64,000 nt of DNA from Dictyobacter aurantiacus (lineage in GTDB: Bacteria; Chloroflexota; Ktedonobacteria; Ktedonobacterales; Ktedonobacteraceae): positions 1,674,001 to 1,738,000 of the forward strand of contig NZ_BIFQ01000002.1 in the NCBI RefSeq assembly GCF_003967515.1. Direction: 5' to 3'. Each line of letters opens with the position of its first letter. The first letter of the stretch is position 1. The notes beneath the pieces were generated by a model, which did not search any database, was not told where the DNA came from, and saw only the letters and a list, made by a program, of their open reading frames with translations. This document shows, piece after piece, positions 1 to 8,919 of the stretch. A program made the position numbers and the translations under genes.

Positions 1-1
1 G

Positions 2-1069
2 TGTGGTGGTGTGTGGAATCAGGATTTTCTGCGAGGAGCATCCAGAGCGAACCCGTTCCCGCTGCGCTTTGAGGACTACCAACTCGATGCGGCACCGGGC
101 ACGGGTCATGCTGTGATGGAATGGTTACACAGCATTGCGCGTGGACGCAGTGATCGACCCCCAACGATGATCAAAGCGCGCGTTCTTACAGTGCAACCAG
201 GGGATGTCGAGCATCGCATCTGCTATGAAGATGAGGCGGGCCGTCATCACGAGATGATGGCGCCCATTGTGATCAATGCGCTTGGCGTTGGGGAGCCGCT
301 TTCCCCCTCACGACCAGGTGTGATGACCACGGATGTGGCGCCGCATGAAGCAGGCATCCGCTGGCAGCAAGTTTGGACGGCAGAGCACGCTCGGCGCTAT
401 CACGGACGCACGGTACTCTTTATTAGCCTGTCCAACTCAACGCTGGAAATGGTCAAACAGATTCAGCACTTTAACCGTGCTGGACTCAATATCGATTATC
501 GGATTCTTACCCATTACCCTGATGCGGCGTTAGCTGAGCCCGGGAGGGTCGTGATGCATCATGGCCATAAGATGCGCCTGTATCGTAGTCCTGAGAAAAT
601 GCAGTTGCTGCGCCTGGCTGGAGATCTGCCAGAGGTTGCTGCGGCATTTGAGCAAGCACGTGATACTGGCCATATCGTCTCGCATGTTATGCACTGGTCC
701 CTGGAGCACGGCGAGCAACGGCGGGTGGTGGCGATACGGGAAGATGGAGTCGTGCAGCGGTTTCCCTATGATGAGCTCTACACATTGATTGGCTATGCTC
801 CCAACGCTGATCTGCTGCGGGAGATGGGGCTGAGTGTCAACCATCCCTATCTGGGAGCCGTTGACCTTGACTATGACTCTGAAGTCCAGCGAGCGCCAGA
901 GGTTGCGGGACGCGCTCGCCTCTATCCCGGCTACTTCTGCCTGGGCATCAGAAATGCCTTTAATATGAATGAAGTGCTCTTACCCGGCCTCCTGTTTCGC
1001 CTGCCGGATGTCGTCGCAGGGGTCATCTTGCGATCGATAGAATACTTTCTGCGCGGCCAGCAGCACTAA
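2..1069 (+). CDS. FAD/NAD(P)-dependent oxidoreductase-like protein, 5' end outside the window
   Basis: The frame is open from base 2, so the gene probably begins before the window and the GTG at 11 need not be its start. The visible part is about 352 residues. It contains a stretch ending in VINALGVGEP, followed by TVLFISLSNSTLEMVKQI, which resembles the second nucleotide-binding fold of flavin monooxygenases and pyridine nucleotide-disulfide type enzymes. Near the end is GYFCLGIRNAFNMNEVLLPG, like the closing FAD-contact region of such enzymes. The first GxGxxG motif would lie upstream of the window. The substrate cannot be inferred. The family call is an inference from these fragments, and a different Rossmann-fold enzyme is possible. 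Confidence 0.5.
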   Translation, partial: CGGVWNQDFLRGASRANPFPLRFEDYQLDAAPGTGHAVMEWLHSIARGRSDRPPTMIKARVLTVQPGDVEHRICYEDEAGRHHEMMAPIVINALGVGEPLSPSRPGVMTTDVAPHEAGIRWQQVWTAEHARRYHGRTVLFISLSNSTLEMVKQIQHFNRAGLNIDYRILTHYPDAALAEPGRVVMHHGHKMRLYRSPEKMQLLRLAGDLPEVAAAFEQARDTGHIVSHVMHWSLEHGEQRRVVAIREDGVVQRFPYDELYTLIGYAPNADLLREMGLSVNHPYLGAVDLDYDSEVQRAPEVAGRARLYPGYFCLGIRNAFNMNEVLLPGLLFRLPDVVAGVILRSIEYFLRGQQH

Positions 1070-1392
1070 CGCTTCGCCCCACTGCACTGAAAAATGGCTC
1101 CCATCCTCCCTACACGATTGCTCTATTCCTCTTCATGGCGGAAAACCCATGCTCTCAATCTAATGATGTCCTATGTCCCTTTTTCCTGGAGCATCTCCAG
1201 TGTGACGGTATGTGCAAGACATTCCAAACAGCATGATCGTGAGGATAACGCAACGTTGTAGGATTGCTGTTCTGCTCTGCACTCGGCATGGGATGCTTTT
1301 TCTAGAGCTTTACATATATATCTACGTCAGAAGACCTGCCATGTTCTGCAGAGAACGTGGTGGGTCCTTTTGGTATGAAAGGAGTTGTTATT
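1070..1392. other. Intergenic stretch, no gene recognised
   Basis: This roughly 320-base gap holds only short frames with no ribosome site or recognisable protein. A TATATATA-rich patch near 1311-1322 could contribute to a promoter for the gene that follows. Otherwise I see nothing here. Confidence 0.4.
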
Positions 1393-2034
1393 GTGAACGA
1401 TTCACGTTCAAAGGATGCCCACAATGGTGTCCAGGAGAAAAGCAGCGACGATCTGGTCGTTGACCTCTCGCTCCTATTCGCGCGTGCTATGCGGGCGAAT
1501 CCCAATACCTGTTTTAGCAATGTCATCGATATGATGGTGCACTACTTGCCTGAGGCGTTTTCGGCTGCCGGGAAACTGGTCGAGGGCTGGTATGTCGTTG
1601 ATCTTGAGGACGAAGTAGTGATCAACGAGCATGGGTGGTATGCCCTGCCTGATGGTCAGATCCTTGATCCCACCGTCGTGATCCTTGTCCCCCCGGATCG
1701 GTCAGTCTATTACTTTTCAGGTGTCGAGCGCACCTACCAGGAGGTGAACATGATTCTTCAACAAAAAGAGGCCTGGTTCCCCTATGTCCGATGTGTCGGA
1801 ACCTATGGAGAGGACGGATTAGGCCATCCCGATTATGCTGCGGCGTACGAGGCCGCCAGGAAAAAAGCGTTGGCACTGGCTCATGCCAGCACGCCACCAA
1901 AGCACATGACATTTTTAACCGCTCAAGATCTTGAGGGTCCCCAGGAAGCTATGGAACTCCAGGTACACCTCTTTCTCGTTTCGCCTACACGATCTGAGGA
2001 AGAGCAGAGCGGTGAGGTGCAATCAGATTCATGA
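1393..2034 (+). CDS. Hypothetical protein, 213 residues
   Basis: I do not recognise this protein. The GTG at 1393 is chosen because AAAGGAG sits 8 bases upstream (1378-1384); the in-frame starts at 1357 and 1375 lack a ribosome site. The protein is soluble and acidic, with no membrane segment or signal peptide. It contains VDLEDEVVINEHGWYALPDG, a short part of which (VINEHG) recurs in a small frame just downstream at 2075-2206. It precedes csrA on the same strand with about 115 bases between, so it may share a transcript. The reading frame is intact and codon use resembles neighbouring genes. Confidence 0.65.
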   Translation: MNDSRSKDAHNGVQEKSSDDLVVDLSLLFARAMRANPNTCFSNVIDMMVHYLPEAFSAAGKLVEGWYVVDLEDEVVINEHGWYALPDGQILDPTVVILVPPDRSVYYFSGVERTYQEVNMILQQKEAWFPYVRCVGTYGEDGLGHPDYAAAYEAARKKALALAHASTPPKHMTFLTAQDLEGPQEAMELQVHLFLVSPTRSEEEQSGEVQSDS

Positions 2035-2074
2035 GATTCTATAGGCCCATTGAAAGCAGGCAGGAGGTATTGTC

Positions 2075-2206
2075 GTGACCTGGAGGGGGATTCAGGATAT
2101 TGTCATCAATGAGCATGGCCGGTGGCCATACAAGAAGGATGTGAAGAAACATGTTAGTGTTGCGGCGAAAAGTTGGCGAAATCCTGGTGATTGCCGGCTT
2201 TATTAA
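2075..2206 (+). CDS. Possible 43-residue leader peptide or gene remnant overlapping csrA
   Basis: GTG at 2075 follows AGGAGGT at about 2062-2068. The frame encodes a peptide containing DIVINEHGRW, resembling EVVINEHGWY in the gene just upstream. It ends inside csrA in another frame. It could be a translated leader coupling ribosomes to csrA, or the remnant of a partial duplication. The good ribosome site argues for translation; the short length argues for decay. Confidence 0.25.
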   Translation: MTWRGIQDIVINEHGRWPYKKDVKKHVSVAAKSWRNPGDCRLY

Positions 2207-2342
2207 AATAGCAGTGCTTGGTGTCGAAGGGGAGCGGGTCAAACTTGGCATTAGTGCGCCACCCGACGTCTCGATTGTCCGAGAAGAACTTCTGCCTCTT
2301 GAAACACAATCAGGCCAGGATACGCAAAATGCATCGGAGTAA
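2151..2342 (+). CDS. csrA: Carbon storage regulator CsrA
   Basis: CsrA/RsmA is a small dimeric RNA-binding protein that binds GGA motifs in mRNA leaders and changes translation or stability. The 63-residue product begins MLVLRRKVGEILVI and continues with VKLGISAPPDVSIVREEL, which matches the family pattern (MLVLxRKxGE near the start, GIxAPxxVxVxREE near residues 32-46). The length is normal. The usual Thr at position 5 is Arg. The segment around AGFIKIAVL replaces the more common IGDxIxIxV, so RNA affinity could differ. It sits between two small genes of unknown function, not in a flagellar operon, which is the usual setting in Gram-positive bacteria. Confidence 0.9.
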   Translation: MLVLRRKVGEILVIAGFIKIAVLGVEGERVKLGISAPPDVSIVREELLPLETQSGQDTQNASE

Positions 2343-2408
2343 TTGTGTAGCCAGTGTGCAATATATTGATGAGTTATAGTTGTGATCACGTTACAAAGGA
2401 GAACAAAC

Positions 2409-2603
2409 ATGAAGAATATTGAAATGAAAGTGGAAGGCGACAAACTGATTATCACCGTTGATTTGACGCAGGAATATGGTTTCTCAGCAAGCGGCAAATC
2501 AATCACCATCGCCAGCACAGATGGGAATGTTTCTATACCAGAACATGAGCACATCAAAGCTGGCGTGAATATCTATCGTCCTCGCTCCAAAGATCCCCGC
2601 TAG
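2409..2603 (+). CDS. Small hypothetical protein, 64 residues
   Basis: ATG at 2409 is preceded by AAAGGAG (2395-2401) with a 7-base spacer, so it is preferred over the upstream in-frame start at 2382. The product begins MKNIEMKVEGDKLIITVDL and has alternating hydrophobic residues that suggest a beta-rich fold, then a charged tail. I do not recognise the family. It lies 66 bases after csrA on the same strand and is followed at once by a strong hairpin, so it is probably the last gene of a csrA-containing transcript and might be a target or partner of CsrA (inference from position only). Confidence 0.65.
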   Translation: MKNIEMKVEGDKLIITVDLTQEYGFSASGKSITIASTDGNVSIPEHEHIKAGVNIYRPRSKDPR

Positions 2604-2621
2604 GGGTTGTTACAGCGCTGA

Positions 2622-2667
2622 ACACAAAGGGTCTGCAAGGGGTTTCCTCCTTGCAGGCCCTTTGTGT
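2622..2667 (+). terminator. Strong hairpin after the csrA gene group
   Basis: The arms at 2622-2640 and 2649-2667 pair over 19 positions with one G-T wobble and an 8-base loop. There is no clear T run after it, so it may act as a transcript-stabilising end or a factor-dependent terminator. It also separates csrA from the convergent iscB gene. Confidence 0.7.
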
Positions 2668-2716
2668 GTATTATAATCGTTCTTTGGATTCATAGTGGAT
2701 CCTTGACATTTCTTGA

Positions 2717-3955
2717 TCATTCTGCCATCCTTTGCCAGAGTATTGTGGTGCCACGTTCGAGCAACACACAATCCTTCGGTCGAGCTTTTGAGGGTTCCCC
2801 TTTGACCCGCGGAAAGGCAAGATAGCCGTCGCTGTAGATCGAATTGATCTGCTTGACAAAGGTGCCCTTCACGCGCACCACATCACCTTTGCGAAAGCCC
2901 TCCAGTTCGCTGTTGACCTGATAGCGCACCCTGCCTTGTCCTTTCCGAGGCAAATCATGGTAGTGCCGCCGCGTTCGACGCGGGCGAAACCTCACCTGGT
3001 AGAAACGGTCTTGCTGCCAGGGAATAACCTCTCCGGTATCGTAGGTGGCAATGCAGAGAGCGTCTACATCATGGGCTTTGGGCAGGTCTAGATGCTTGCG
3101 CCAGATTGCCGTCTGGTACCCAAAGAGGGTGGTCAGGGAAATGCCTTGTTCCAGCGTTGCGTACAGATGCGATTTCCCTTGCATGGACCGTTGCGCGATA
3201 TGGTCCAAATGACCGCTCACGCCTGTCACCGACAGCGTGACCTTGCCCTCGTGCACACGGTGATGACACGACTCGCAGAGCGTGAGCAGATTGCTTAGGG
3301 TATCTTTGCCACCGTGTTGGCGAAACACGAGGTGATGCGCTTCCAGGCGCGTCTCGCGCTTGTGACAGTATTGGCATTGGTAACCGTCGCGCATCAGGCA
3401 GGCGATCCGTAGGTTTTCATCTAGCCGTGTCGGGTCCTGATAGCGACGTGCTTGAAGCGTCGGATCGTTCAAACGAGCGATGTCCACTTGGACATCTTCG
3501 ATCACGATGTGGGCGAGCGGCAACGGCAGGCGCTCTACCACGCGGATCACCTCCTCCACATTCGTTTTGATCGAGGGAGGAAGTCGCCCACTGAGACGAC
3601 TGGAAGCTCGGTTGCGTATCCGCTTCGAACGATACCAACGGCGGTTTCGGCGGCTGCGCCGATGCATCCGGCGGGTTTGCATCTTCTCTTTGACGTCTTT
3701 CCGATGAACAATCTCCCCCGACAGCAGGAGCTCGCCGTTACCAACACAGGCGAAGCCTGTGATCGAACTGCCCTTATCGATCCCGACCACCACCTCCTGG
3801 ACGTGCTCCTCACAGTCCCAGAGGAGTTGGATCGTGAAAGGGCTCCGGTGCTTGACACGAGCCCGGCCATCCCTGAGCAATTTACGTGCTTTGGATGGCT
3901 TGCAGGGCATCAAGCACTGGCCATTCTGATTGATCACATACACCAAACACATCAT
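2717..3955 (-). CDS. iscB: IscB-type RNA-guided HNH/RuvC nuclease
   Basis: IscB proteins are transposon-encoded nucleases guided by an omega RNA and are ancestors of Cas9. Numbered from the start at 3955 (412 residues), the protein has the PLMP-type N terminus at about 12-35 (CLMPCKPSKARKLL), RuvC-I at 56-70 with Asp60 (VGIDKGSS), an arginine-rich bridge helix at about 90-118, RuvC-II with Glu153 (IVIEDV), and an HNH domain at about 195-235 with CxxC pairs and AHHLV. RuvC-III follows with HDVDA at 295-299, then a basic C-terminal domain. The ATG at 3955 is preceded on its strand by GAAAGGAG; the frame is open further upstream to 4108, but that part overlaps the predicted omega RNA. All catalytic residues appear present. 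No tnpA is nearby, so it would move only with help. Confidence 0.9.
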   Translation of the reverse strand: MMCLVYVINQNGQCLMPCKPSKARKLLRDGRARVKHRSPFTIQLLWDCEEHVQEVVVGIDKGSSITGFACVGNGELLLSGEIVHRKDVKEKMQTRRMHRRSRRNRRWYRSKRIRNRASSRLSGRLPPSIKTNVEEVIRVVERLPLPLAHIVIEDVQVDIARLNDPTLQARRYQDPTRLDENLRIACLMRDGYQCQYCHKRETRLEAHHLVFRQHGGKDTLSNLLTLCESCHHRVHEGKVTLSVTGVSGHLDHIAQRSMQGKSHLYATLEQGISLTTLFGYQTAIWRKHLDLPKAHDVDALCIATYDTGEVIPWQQDRFYQVRFRPRRTRRHYHDLPRKGQGRVRYQVNSELEGFRKGDVVRVKGTFVKQINSIYSDGYLAFPRVKGEPSKARPKDCVLLERGTTILWQRMAE

Positions 3956-4170
3956 AGCTTTAAGCTCTCCTTTCGGAAGTAAAACGCCCCTCGCGATTGT
4001 TCCTTGAGGTTTTGACACGCTGCACACCTTCAGCTTTCGCTTACCCTTAATACAGCGCCACAGAGCCGGGAACTGGGACACCATTCCAGGGTGTGATTCA
4101 CTCAACAAACTGCTGCTCCACGACTCGCGTGAAGCCCGCTGGTAGTTCCATGAGCCAGTGAATCAAGGAT
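3956..4170 (-). ncRNA. Candidate omega RNA (HEARO-like) upstream of iscB
   Basis: Omega RNAs of IscB are encoded just upstream of the gene on the same strand, with the guide at the 5' end. This stretch is non-coding if iscB starts at 3955. It contains a long-range stem (TGATTCACT at 4094-4102 with AGTGAATCA at 4157-4165) and several G/C-rich segments. The exact ends and the guide cannot be fixed by eye; the guide would lie near or beyond 4165-4200. Position is the main evidence. Confidence 0.5.
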
Positions 4171-4236
4171 TCGCTAGACTTTTAGCAACTATAGACATGA
4201 TACAGGTTCCTTTAGAGCCTGAGGAGGAAACGCAAC

Positions 4237-4812
4237 ATGACGTATCAGGACCCCTTTCAAATTGGCGCTCCATGGCCGTCATTTATTCAGAAGGAGAAGG
4301 AGGGCCATTTTTAGAGCTATCTTGAAGGAAACCATCTACTCGTGTTATCTGAATCGCAGCTTTCACACAGTCGTATCAGTGCCGTGCAGAACAATCGGGT
4401 AGAACTGGCGCTTTTCGTGCAAGAGCATATTCTGTTTCTATGCCACCACTTCCATGGTTTCTCATCCTGGGGAGATATTCCGTACAACTGGCACCTTTTC
4501 GGAAATGTATATACGCACGCACTTCCTCCTGCGGTTGCTCCTGGTGAATATATTCCTCTGCTCGTGGTACTGGTAGATGGAGCGAGTGATCGCATTGTAG
4601 CGCGTCGCGGACTCCGGCTTCCCCCCAATTTCGGGAAAACGTTGCATGATGCGTTGCGCGCGCAAGCCATGGAGCCTTTTAGCTACGGGCGCTTTCATCT
4701 ACAAGTCTTGCATATCCATCAGGAGTTTCCCACTCCCGAAGACCTGCTCACAAAGGCTCAGGCCTCCTGTGTCTTCGATGCGATTACTACACAGCGTCAC
4801 CGCCATAACTAG
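4237..4812 (+). pseudogene. Hypothetical gene interrupted by one in-frame amber codon
   Basis: ATG at 4237 follows GAGGAGGA and encodes 25 residues ending EKEGHF before TAG at 4312-4314. The same frame then continues without another stop to 4812, starting SYLEGNHLLVLS. Together they would form one protein of about 190 residues, so this is best read as a single gene with a CAG-to-TAG type mutation. An internal GTG at 4342 could still make a 156-residue C-terminal product. The product is soluble and includes EYIPLLVVLVDGASDRIVARRG. I do not recognise the family. It lies just beyond the likely left end of the first IscB element. Confidence 0.65.
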
Positions 4813-4888
4813 TGATGCGGCGACTATCGCATCAGTTCGGGTGGGATTGTATGCTCCTTGGTGGAGATAGCTTCCTTACGGTTGTAAA

Positions 4889-4929
4889 TAGAAAAAGAAC
4901 TGCCCGATATGAGAGCAGTTCTTTTTCTA
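4889..4929 (+). terminator. Rho-independent-type bidirectional hairpin
   Basis: A perfect 15-bp stem (4889-4903 with 4915-4929) has an 11-base loop. Its outer part is A-rich on one side and T-rich on the other, so it can terminate in both directions. It follows the broken gene ending at 4812 and faces the oxidoreductase remnant on the other strand. Confidence 0.7.
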
Positions 4930-5143
4930 GGACGTATCTGGTTTTGAGAGAGAAACGCTCTACTACCCATGCCGATTTGCCTTAAGCTACCTTACAATAC
5001 GCTTTTTGATGGCTCCTTCAAAATTTTTTGCTCTTTTTATTGATGAGTTTATCTACTCATCAGAGTGGCCTTGTTGAAAAGGCAGTTCACGGATGGGTCT
5101 AACAACGACCGCATGCATCGAACGTATCTCTTCTTCAGTATCT

Positions 5144-5760
5144 TTATGTTGCTGTTGGAGTGGACTGAGGACTATCTTCTGCAGCCATACGTGGCTGCAG
5201 GCCAGCTTTGCGATAGACCGAGTCGATCACCCGCATATTGGCGATCGCGTCATTGGCGTTGGTTAGCACTGGTGTCCCTTCATTGATGGCCCGGGCAAAG
5301 GCGCGCAGTTGATACGTATAGCTTGCGTCTCCTGCCATATGTTCTGTCCGATGTGTGCTGGTGGTCTTGACGGTCAGGCGGTGATAGGCTTGCGGTGAGA
5401 CGTAATTAAAGACGCTCATGTGCCCCTGATCACCGGTGATGCGCGCACTGATGCGCAAGAGATCGCTGGAGAAGAGCGAGGCCCTGATATGGCCTGTGAG
5501 CCCGCTGGGGAAGCGTAGATCGGCATCCATGCGGCGATCAACGCCCTGCGAAGCCAACGTTGCCGTTGCCTGCACAACTTCTGGTTCCTCCCCACTCAGG
5601 AAGCGTACGAGGTTGATGGGATAGGAACCCGCGTCCATCGTGGCCCCGCCTCCGAGAGCGAGATTATAGCGAATATCGCGACGAGACACTATGGGAATAC
5701 ACAGTGATGCTTCAATGAGACGAAGGGTGCCTAGTGCATTCTCAGGGGACTTAATCGGGA
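5144..5760 (-). pseudogene. Gfo/Idh/MocA-family oxidoreductase, C-terminal fragment
   Basis: The family consists of NAD(P)-dependent sugar or inositol dehydrogenases with an N-terminal Rossmann fold and a C-terminal alpha/beta domain. Only the C-terminal domain is visible. It runs from ALGTLRLIEASLCIPI at about 5745 through the family-typical GGGATMDAGSYPINLVRFL to an Arg-rich end near 5150. The nucleotide-binding half is missing, and the 40 or so residues upstream in the open frame (to 5875) do not resemble it, so a rearrangement removed the first half. It is probably non-functional. No intact neighbour suggests its original pathway. Confidence 0.7.
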
Positions 5761-6275
5761 ATATATGTGAAGACCAACTTTCCACAGCACGGAGTTGGTC
5801 TTTGCACTGGTGAGGCTTTCCATTACACTGGCTCATACTGCACAGGTTGTCGAGCAGTGCAAAAAAGCGCCGCAAACTCTACTGTAAAAGGCGCCGAGAG
5901 GCATTCCCACAAAGGCTGCTTTCCTGCATAAGGAGGGTGCTCCATCATGACTGATCCTCTTTTCCTGCTTTTCTCGCCATTCTGGCAGGTCAGCTTTCTT
6001 TTGCAATAGAGCCAGAGAAGCCTCGTGCTTCCGACTTCGCTCTCCGCACAAGCAAAGAGAGGTCAGGCACAGGAACTCGCTTGCTCCTCCGCTAATATAC
6101 AATGGAGAACATCAGATCTCTCCACGCTATTTATTTCCCGTCGCATGCCCTGGTACAGTGGAAAGTTGGTCTTTACAAGGAATGTCTCTCTGTATATACT
6201 ATTATTCCGCAGTGTTACCGCAGCGGTTTTTAGGATGAAAATTGGCAGCGTTTTTACGCGAGAAAGAACTCTCAC
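5761..6275. other. Intergenic stretch with no convincing gene
   Basis: Open frames on both strands here (for example 5833-6102 minus and 6025-6282 plus) have no ribosome site and read as non-protein composition. The stretch probably contains decayed sequence left by the rearrangement that cut the oxidoreductase, plus the promoter of the gene at 6276. Confidence 0.4.
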
Positions 6276-7313
6276 ATGTTAGAAACCCTCGATTCTATTC
6301 CCTGGAACAAACTGGAACACGCATATGGTGAAGCCAGTGAGGTGCCTGATTTGATTCGTGCTCTTGCCTCACCGAAGGAAGAGATCTACAAAGGTGCCAT
6401 TCGTCGTCTCTGGCATGCAGTTGCCCACCAGGGCACGGTCTATAGCTCAACCGCCTATGTCGTTCCTTTCTTCTGCGAGTTGTTGGAAGCTTCTGAGGTA
6501 CAAAATAAGACTGAATTACTTGCATTTCTAGAGGCGATCGCACATGGTGCTCCTTATTCCAATGTCCATATGCTCAATAAAGAACGCAGAGAAACTCCTG
6601 AGGCACAGTTGAAGATTACCGATGCATTCAGTTGGGTGCAGAACGCAAGCGATGCTGTAAGCGATGGCTATGCAACCTATCTGCGTTTATTGCAAGCACC
6701 AGACGAGAAGCTTCGCGCCTGGGCAGCTTATACTCTCAGCCGTTGTCAATCGCACAGAGCAAAAATAGCACCTGATATGCAGCAATCTCTTTCAACTGAG
6801 GTTGTTCCCTTTGTCCGTGCCAGTCTTCTCTTGAGCCTGGGGCAACTTCTCGAAAAGAGCGAAGAAACGGCTTTCTTTTTCACAGGCCTTTTACAAGAGG
6901 CAGAAAATCCTCTTGGCCAAATTGCCACAGCCATGGGGTGGGTCTTCGCTATGCGAGAGCAGACCAGCCAGGATGCCCTGAGGATACTTCTCCGGGGCTA
7001 CGAACTGTCTTCAGATGTGAAAGAACGATTCAACGAACTTCCCTTTGCCGAGTCCGATCTTGATACTTCCATTAGCATTGCTCTGCTCAGCTTTGTTTTT
7101 GGAGACCTGGAAATCGCGCGCAATACAACCGTTTCCGACCTCTCGGATCTTCAACGGAATATACTCACGACCATTTATGAAAACGAGGATATCTGGGAGC
7201 CTGGCAAGATGGATTTCGCCATCGGAGCCTTCTTTGGATCTGAATTCGCCGAGATGAACTGGGAGAGTATGATCGAGGATTTTCTGGCTGGACAGCCTCT
7301 TTTCCAGGAGTAA
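6276..7313 (+). CDS. HEAT-repeat-like protein, 345 residues
   Basis: The ATG at 6276 opens a 345-residue frame. It is built of alternating amphipathic helices, with recurring Leu/Ala-rich segments such as VPDLIRALASPKEEIYKGAIRRLW and LRAWAAYTLSRCQ, typical of HEAT or armadillo-like solenoids. Such proteins bind other proteins, and in bacteria they are often found as orphan or immunity-like genes. There is no signal peptide or membrane segment. It stands alone between degraded regions, so context gives no pathway. The reading frame is intact. The fold assignment is an inference from helix periodicity, and the partner is unknown. Confidence 0.6.
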   Translation: MLETLDSIPWNKLEHAYGEASEVPDLIRALASPKEEIYKGAIRRLWHAVAHQGTVYSSTAYVVPFFCELLEASEVQNKTELLAFLEAIAHGAPYSNVHMLNKERRETPEAQLKITDAFSWVQNASDAVSDGYATYLRLLQAPDEKLRAWAAYTLSRCQSHRAKIAPDMQQSLSTEVVPFVRASLLLSLGQLLEKSEETAFFFTGLLQEAENPLGQIATAMGWVFAMREQTSQDALRILLRGYELSSDVKERFNELPFAESDLDTSISIALLSFVFGDLEIARNTTVSDLSDLQRNILTTIYENEDIWEPGKMDFAIGAFFGSEFAEMNWESMIEDFLAGQPLFQE

Positions 7314-7572
7314 CTTCGGTGATCTGGATGTGCGAAACCTGCATCCCTTCCGGCAGGGAAAACTTCAGCGTAATGCCGATGTCGCTTATAGCACTGTGAA
7401 ACGGATGTTTCGAGACTCGTATTCCATTACCATGACCGAAACACATGCATGGCTTTCCTCGATGGTCGAAATACCTTATCCTCTTTTGTAATACGCACTA
7501 TTAACTTCTAATTGTGAGGCTGCAATTTGTTGTATATCTGCTGGCTTTGCTGTTGCAACCTGTCTCACAGCA

Positions 7573-8919
7573 TCATCTCTTTTCAAGCGCACGGATACCC
7601 CTGCATTCATGCATGGGGAGGAGTGCGCTTCCTTTGGTATAACTATAGCCATCACTGTGATGCACCATTCGGCAGAAACGATAGCTGATTCCCTGGATCG
7701 TCTGGGTCGATGTCACAATAGTAAATGATCCGCTTGAACGAACTGCTACACGCCCGATATACGTGCCTTTCTTGATGCCAGTCGTCACGATGGCTTTGAT
7801 GATGTCTCCCGTCTGGAAGCCTTTGACTTTCTTGTTGCCTTTGGCTGATGTGCGTGGGAAGCCATAGCGATCGGGACGGCACATCTGGCGTGAACCATGC
7901 CCTGTGGCAGTGATCAGTACCGGCACGATATCCTTTACGATCAGGACATCAGGCGTACTCTTGCCGACGTTGGCAGCATCTAACCAGTGCGTCTTCTGGA
8001 ATGCTCTTGTCGTTCGATTGAACGTTGTCAAACCGCCGGAACCACATTCAATCGGGAGTCCCGTGGCCTTGAGTCTCTCAAAAAGCGCCCACCTCGTGGC
8101 GTTGACGGCGGCTGCATCCTTGAGAGGCTTCTTGGCCTGGGACTGGATACGCTTGAGTACCTCCGGTTTCTTTTTGAGGAATACCGCTATATCGAGCGTC
8201 CCTTTCGCTGTATTACACGCTTCACAGGCCAAACACAGATTTGAAATGCGATTGGTGCCCCCATTGGCACGTGGCTGTATGTGCTCTATCTGCAATGGCA
8301 TGTCTTTCGATCCGCAATACGAACACGTTCGGTCCCACTTCTCCAGCAAATAGTGTCTGATCTCATATCCTGCGAGCGTTCCTTGTTGATATTCAACGCC
8401 GGACACCTCTGCATTCTGCATCAGTTGCATATCAAAGCGGACCAACTCCATACTGATGGCAGTGATACGACAAGAGCGAGACATCCGATTGACCCAGGTG
8501 AGCACGTTGGCAATGCGGCTTTCTAAGGATGGTGGGAGCCACCCCTTTTTCTTGTTCTTGCGATTATTGAACCGTGGTTTTCTGTATCGGGTTTTGCGTT
8601 GCCGACGAGATCGGCGCACCGTTCGACGATCATCAAGGGCGGCTTTAATCTTCTGTCCTCGATGCGATAACTCGGCAGCAAAGACCACCTCACCTGTGGC
8701 ATCGTTGACAATCGCAAGACCAGTTGTCTTCGAACCAGGATCAAGCTTGATGCGTAGTGGCTGTACTGCTGGCTCCTGTACTTCAATTTTTAGGATGATC
8801 GTAAAGGGATAGCGTTTAAACACGGCTGCTTTCCCCTCGGAGAGCAAGATTCGTGCTCGTCCTGGGTGGACCGGATTCAATGGTCGCTGATAGGTATCTA
8901 CAACGAATACGTTGGACAT
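7573..8919 (-). CDS. iscB: IscB-type RNA-guided HNH/RuvC nuclease
   Basis: This 448-residue protein is a more canonical IscB than the one at 2717. The N-terminal PLMP-type domain reads VFVVDTYQRPLNPVHPGRAR. RuvC-I has Asp60 in KLDPGSKTTGLA, and an arginine-rich bridge helix lies at about 98-125. RuvC-II has Glu158 (AISMELV). The HNH domain at 199-240 has zinc-type CxxC pairs, His213 and Asn227. RuvC-III contains HWLDAAN at 311-317. All expected catalytic residues are present. The last codons overlap the element's end hairpin (7598-7618), a sign of the compact layout of such elements. The upstream 250 bases probably encode its omega RNA. Confidence 0.92.
   Translation of the reverse strand: MSNVFVVDTYQRPLNPVHPGRARILLSEGKAAVFKRYPFTIILKIEVQEPAVQPLRIKLDPGSKTTGLAIVNDATGEVVFAAELSHRGQKIKAALDDRRTVRRSRRQRKTRYRKPRFNNRKNKKKGWLPPSLESRIANVLTWVNRMSRSCRITAISMELVRFDMQLMQNAEVSGVEYQQGTLAGYEIRHYLLEKWDRTCSYCGSKDMPLQIEHIQPRANGGTNRISNLCLACEACNTAKGTLDIAVFLKKKPEVLKRIQSQAKKPLKDAAAVNATRWALFERLKATGLPIECGSGGLTTFNRTTRAFQKTHWLDAANVGKSTPDVLIVKDIVPVLITATGHGSRQMCRPDRYGFPRTSAKGNKKVKGFQTGDIIKAIVTTGIKKGTYIGRVAVRSSGSFTIVTSTQTIQGISYRFCRMVHHSDGYSYTKGSALLPMHECRGIRALEKR
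7598..7618 (+). repeat. Subterminal hairpin at one end of the IscB element
   Basis: CCCC TGCAT TC ATGCA T GGGG, with one bulged T. It has the same design as the hairpins at 9143-9163 and 13131-13151 and overlaps the 3' end of iscB. Confidence 0.75.

Noticed and set aside
3452..3982. Plus-strand 176-residue open frame inside the first iscB
   Set aside because: It is the shadow of the catalytic gene on the other strand and has no ribosome site or recognisable motif.
3956..4108. Extended N terminus of the first IscB
   Set aside because: The added 51 residues lack family similarity, a strong ribosome site favours 3955, and the stretch is the expected omega RNA.
5833..6282. Two overlapping small frames between the oxidoreductase remnant and the HEAT-like gene
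   Set aside because: No ribosome sites and unprotein-like composition on both strands.
2717..8919. Cas9 or a CRISPR locus
   Set aside because: Both nucleases are about 410-450 residues without a recognition lobe, and there are no regularly spaced repeats.
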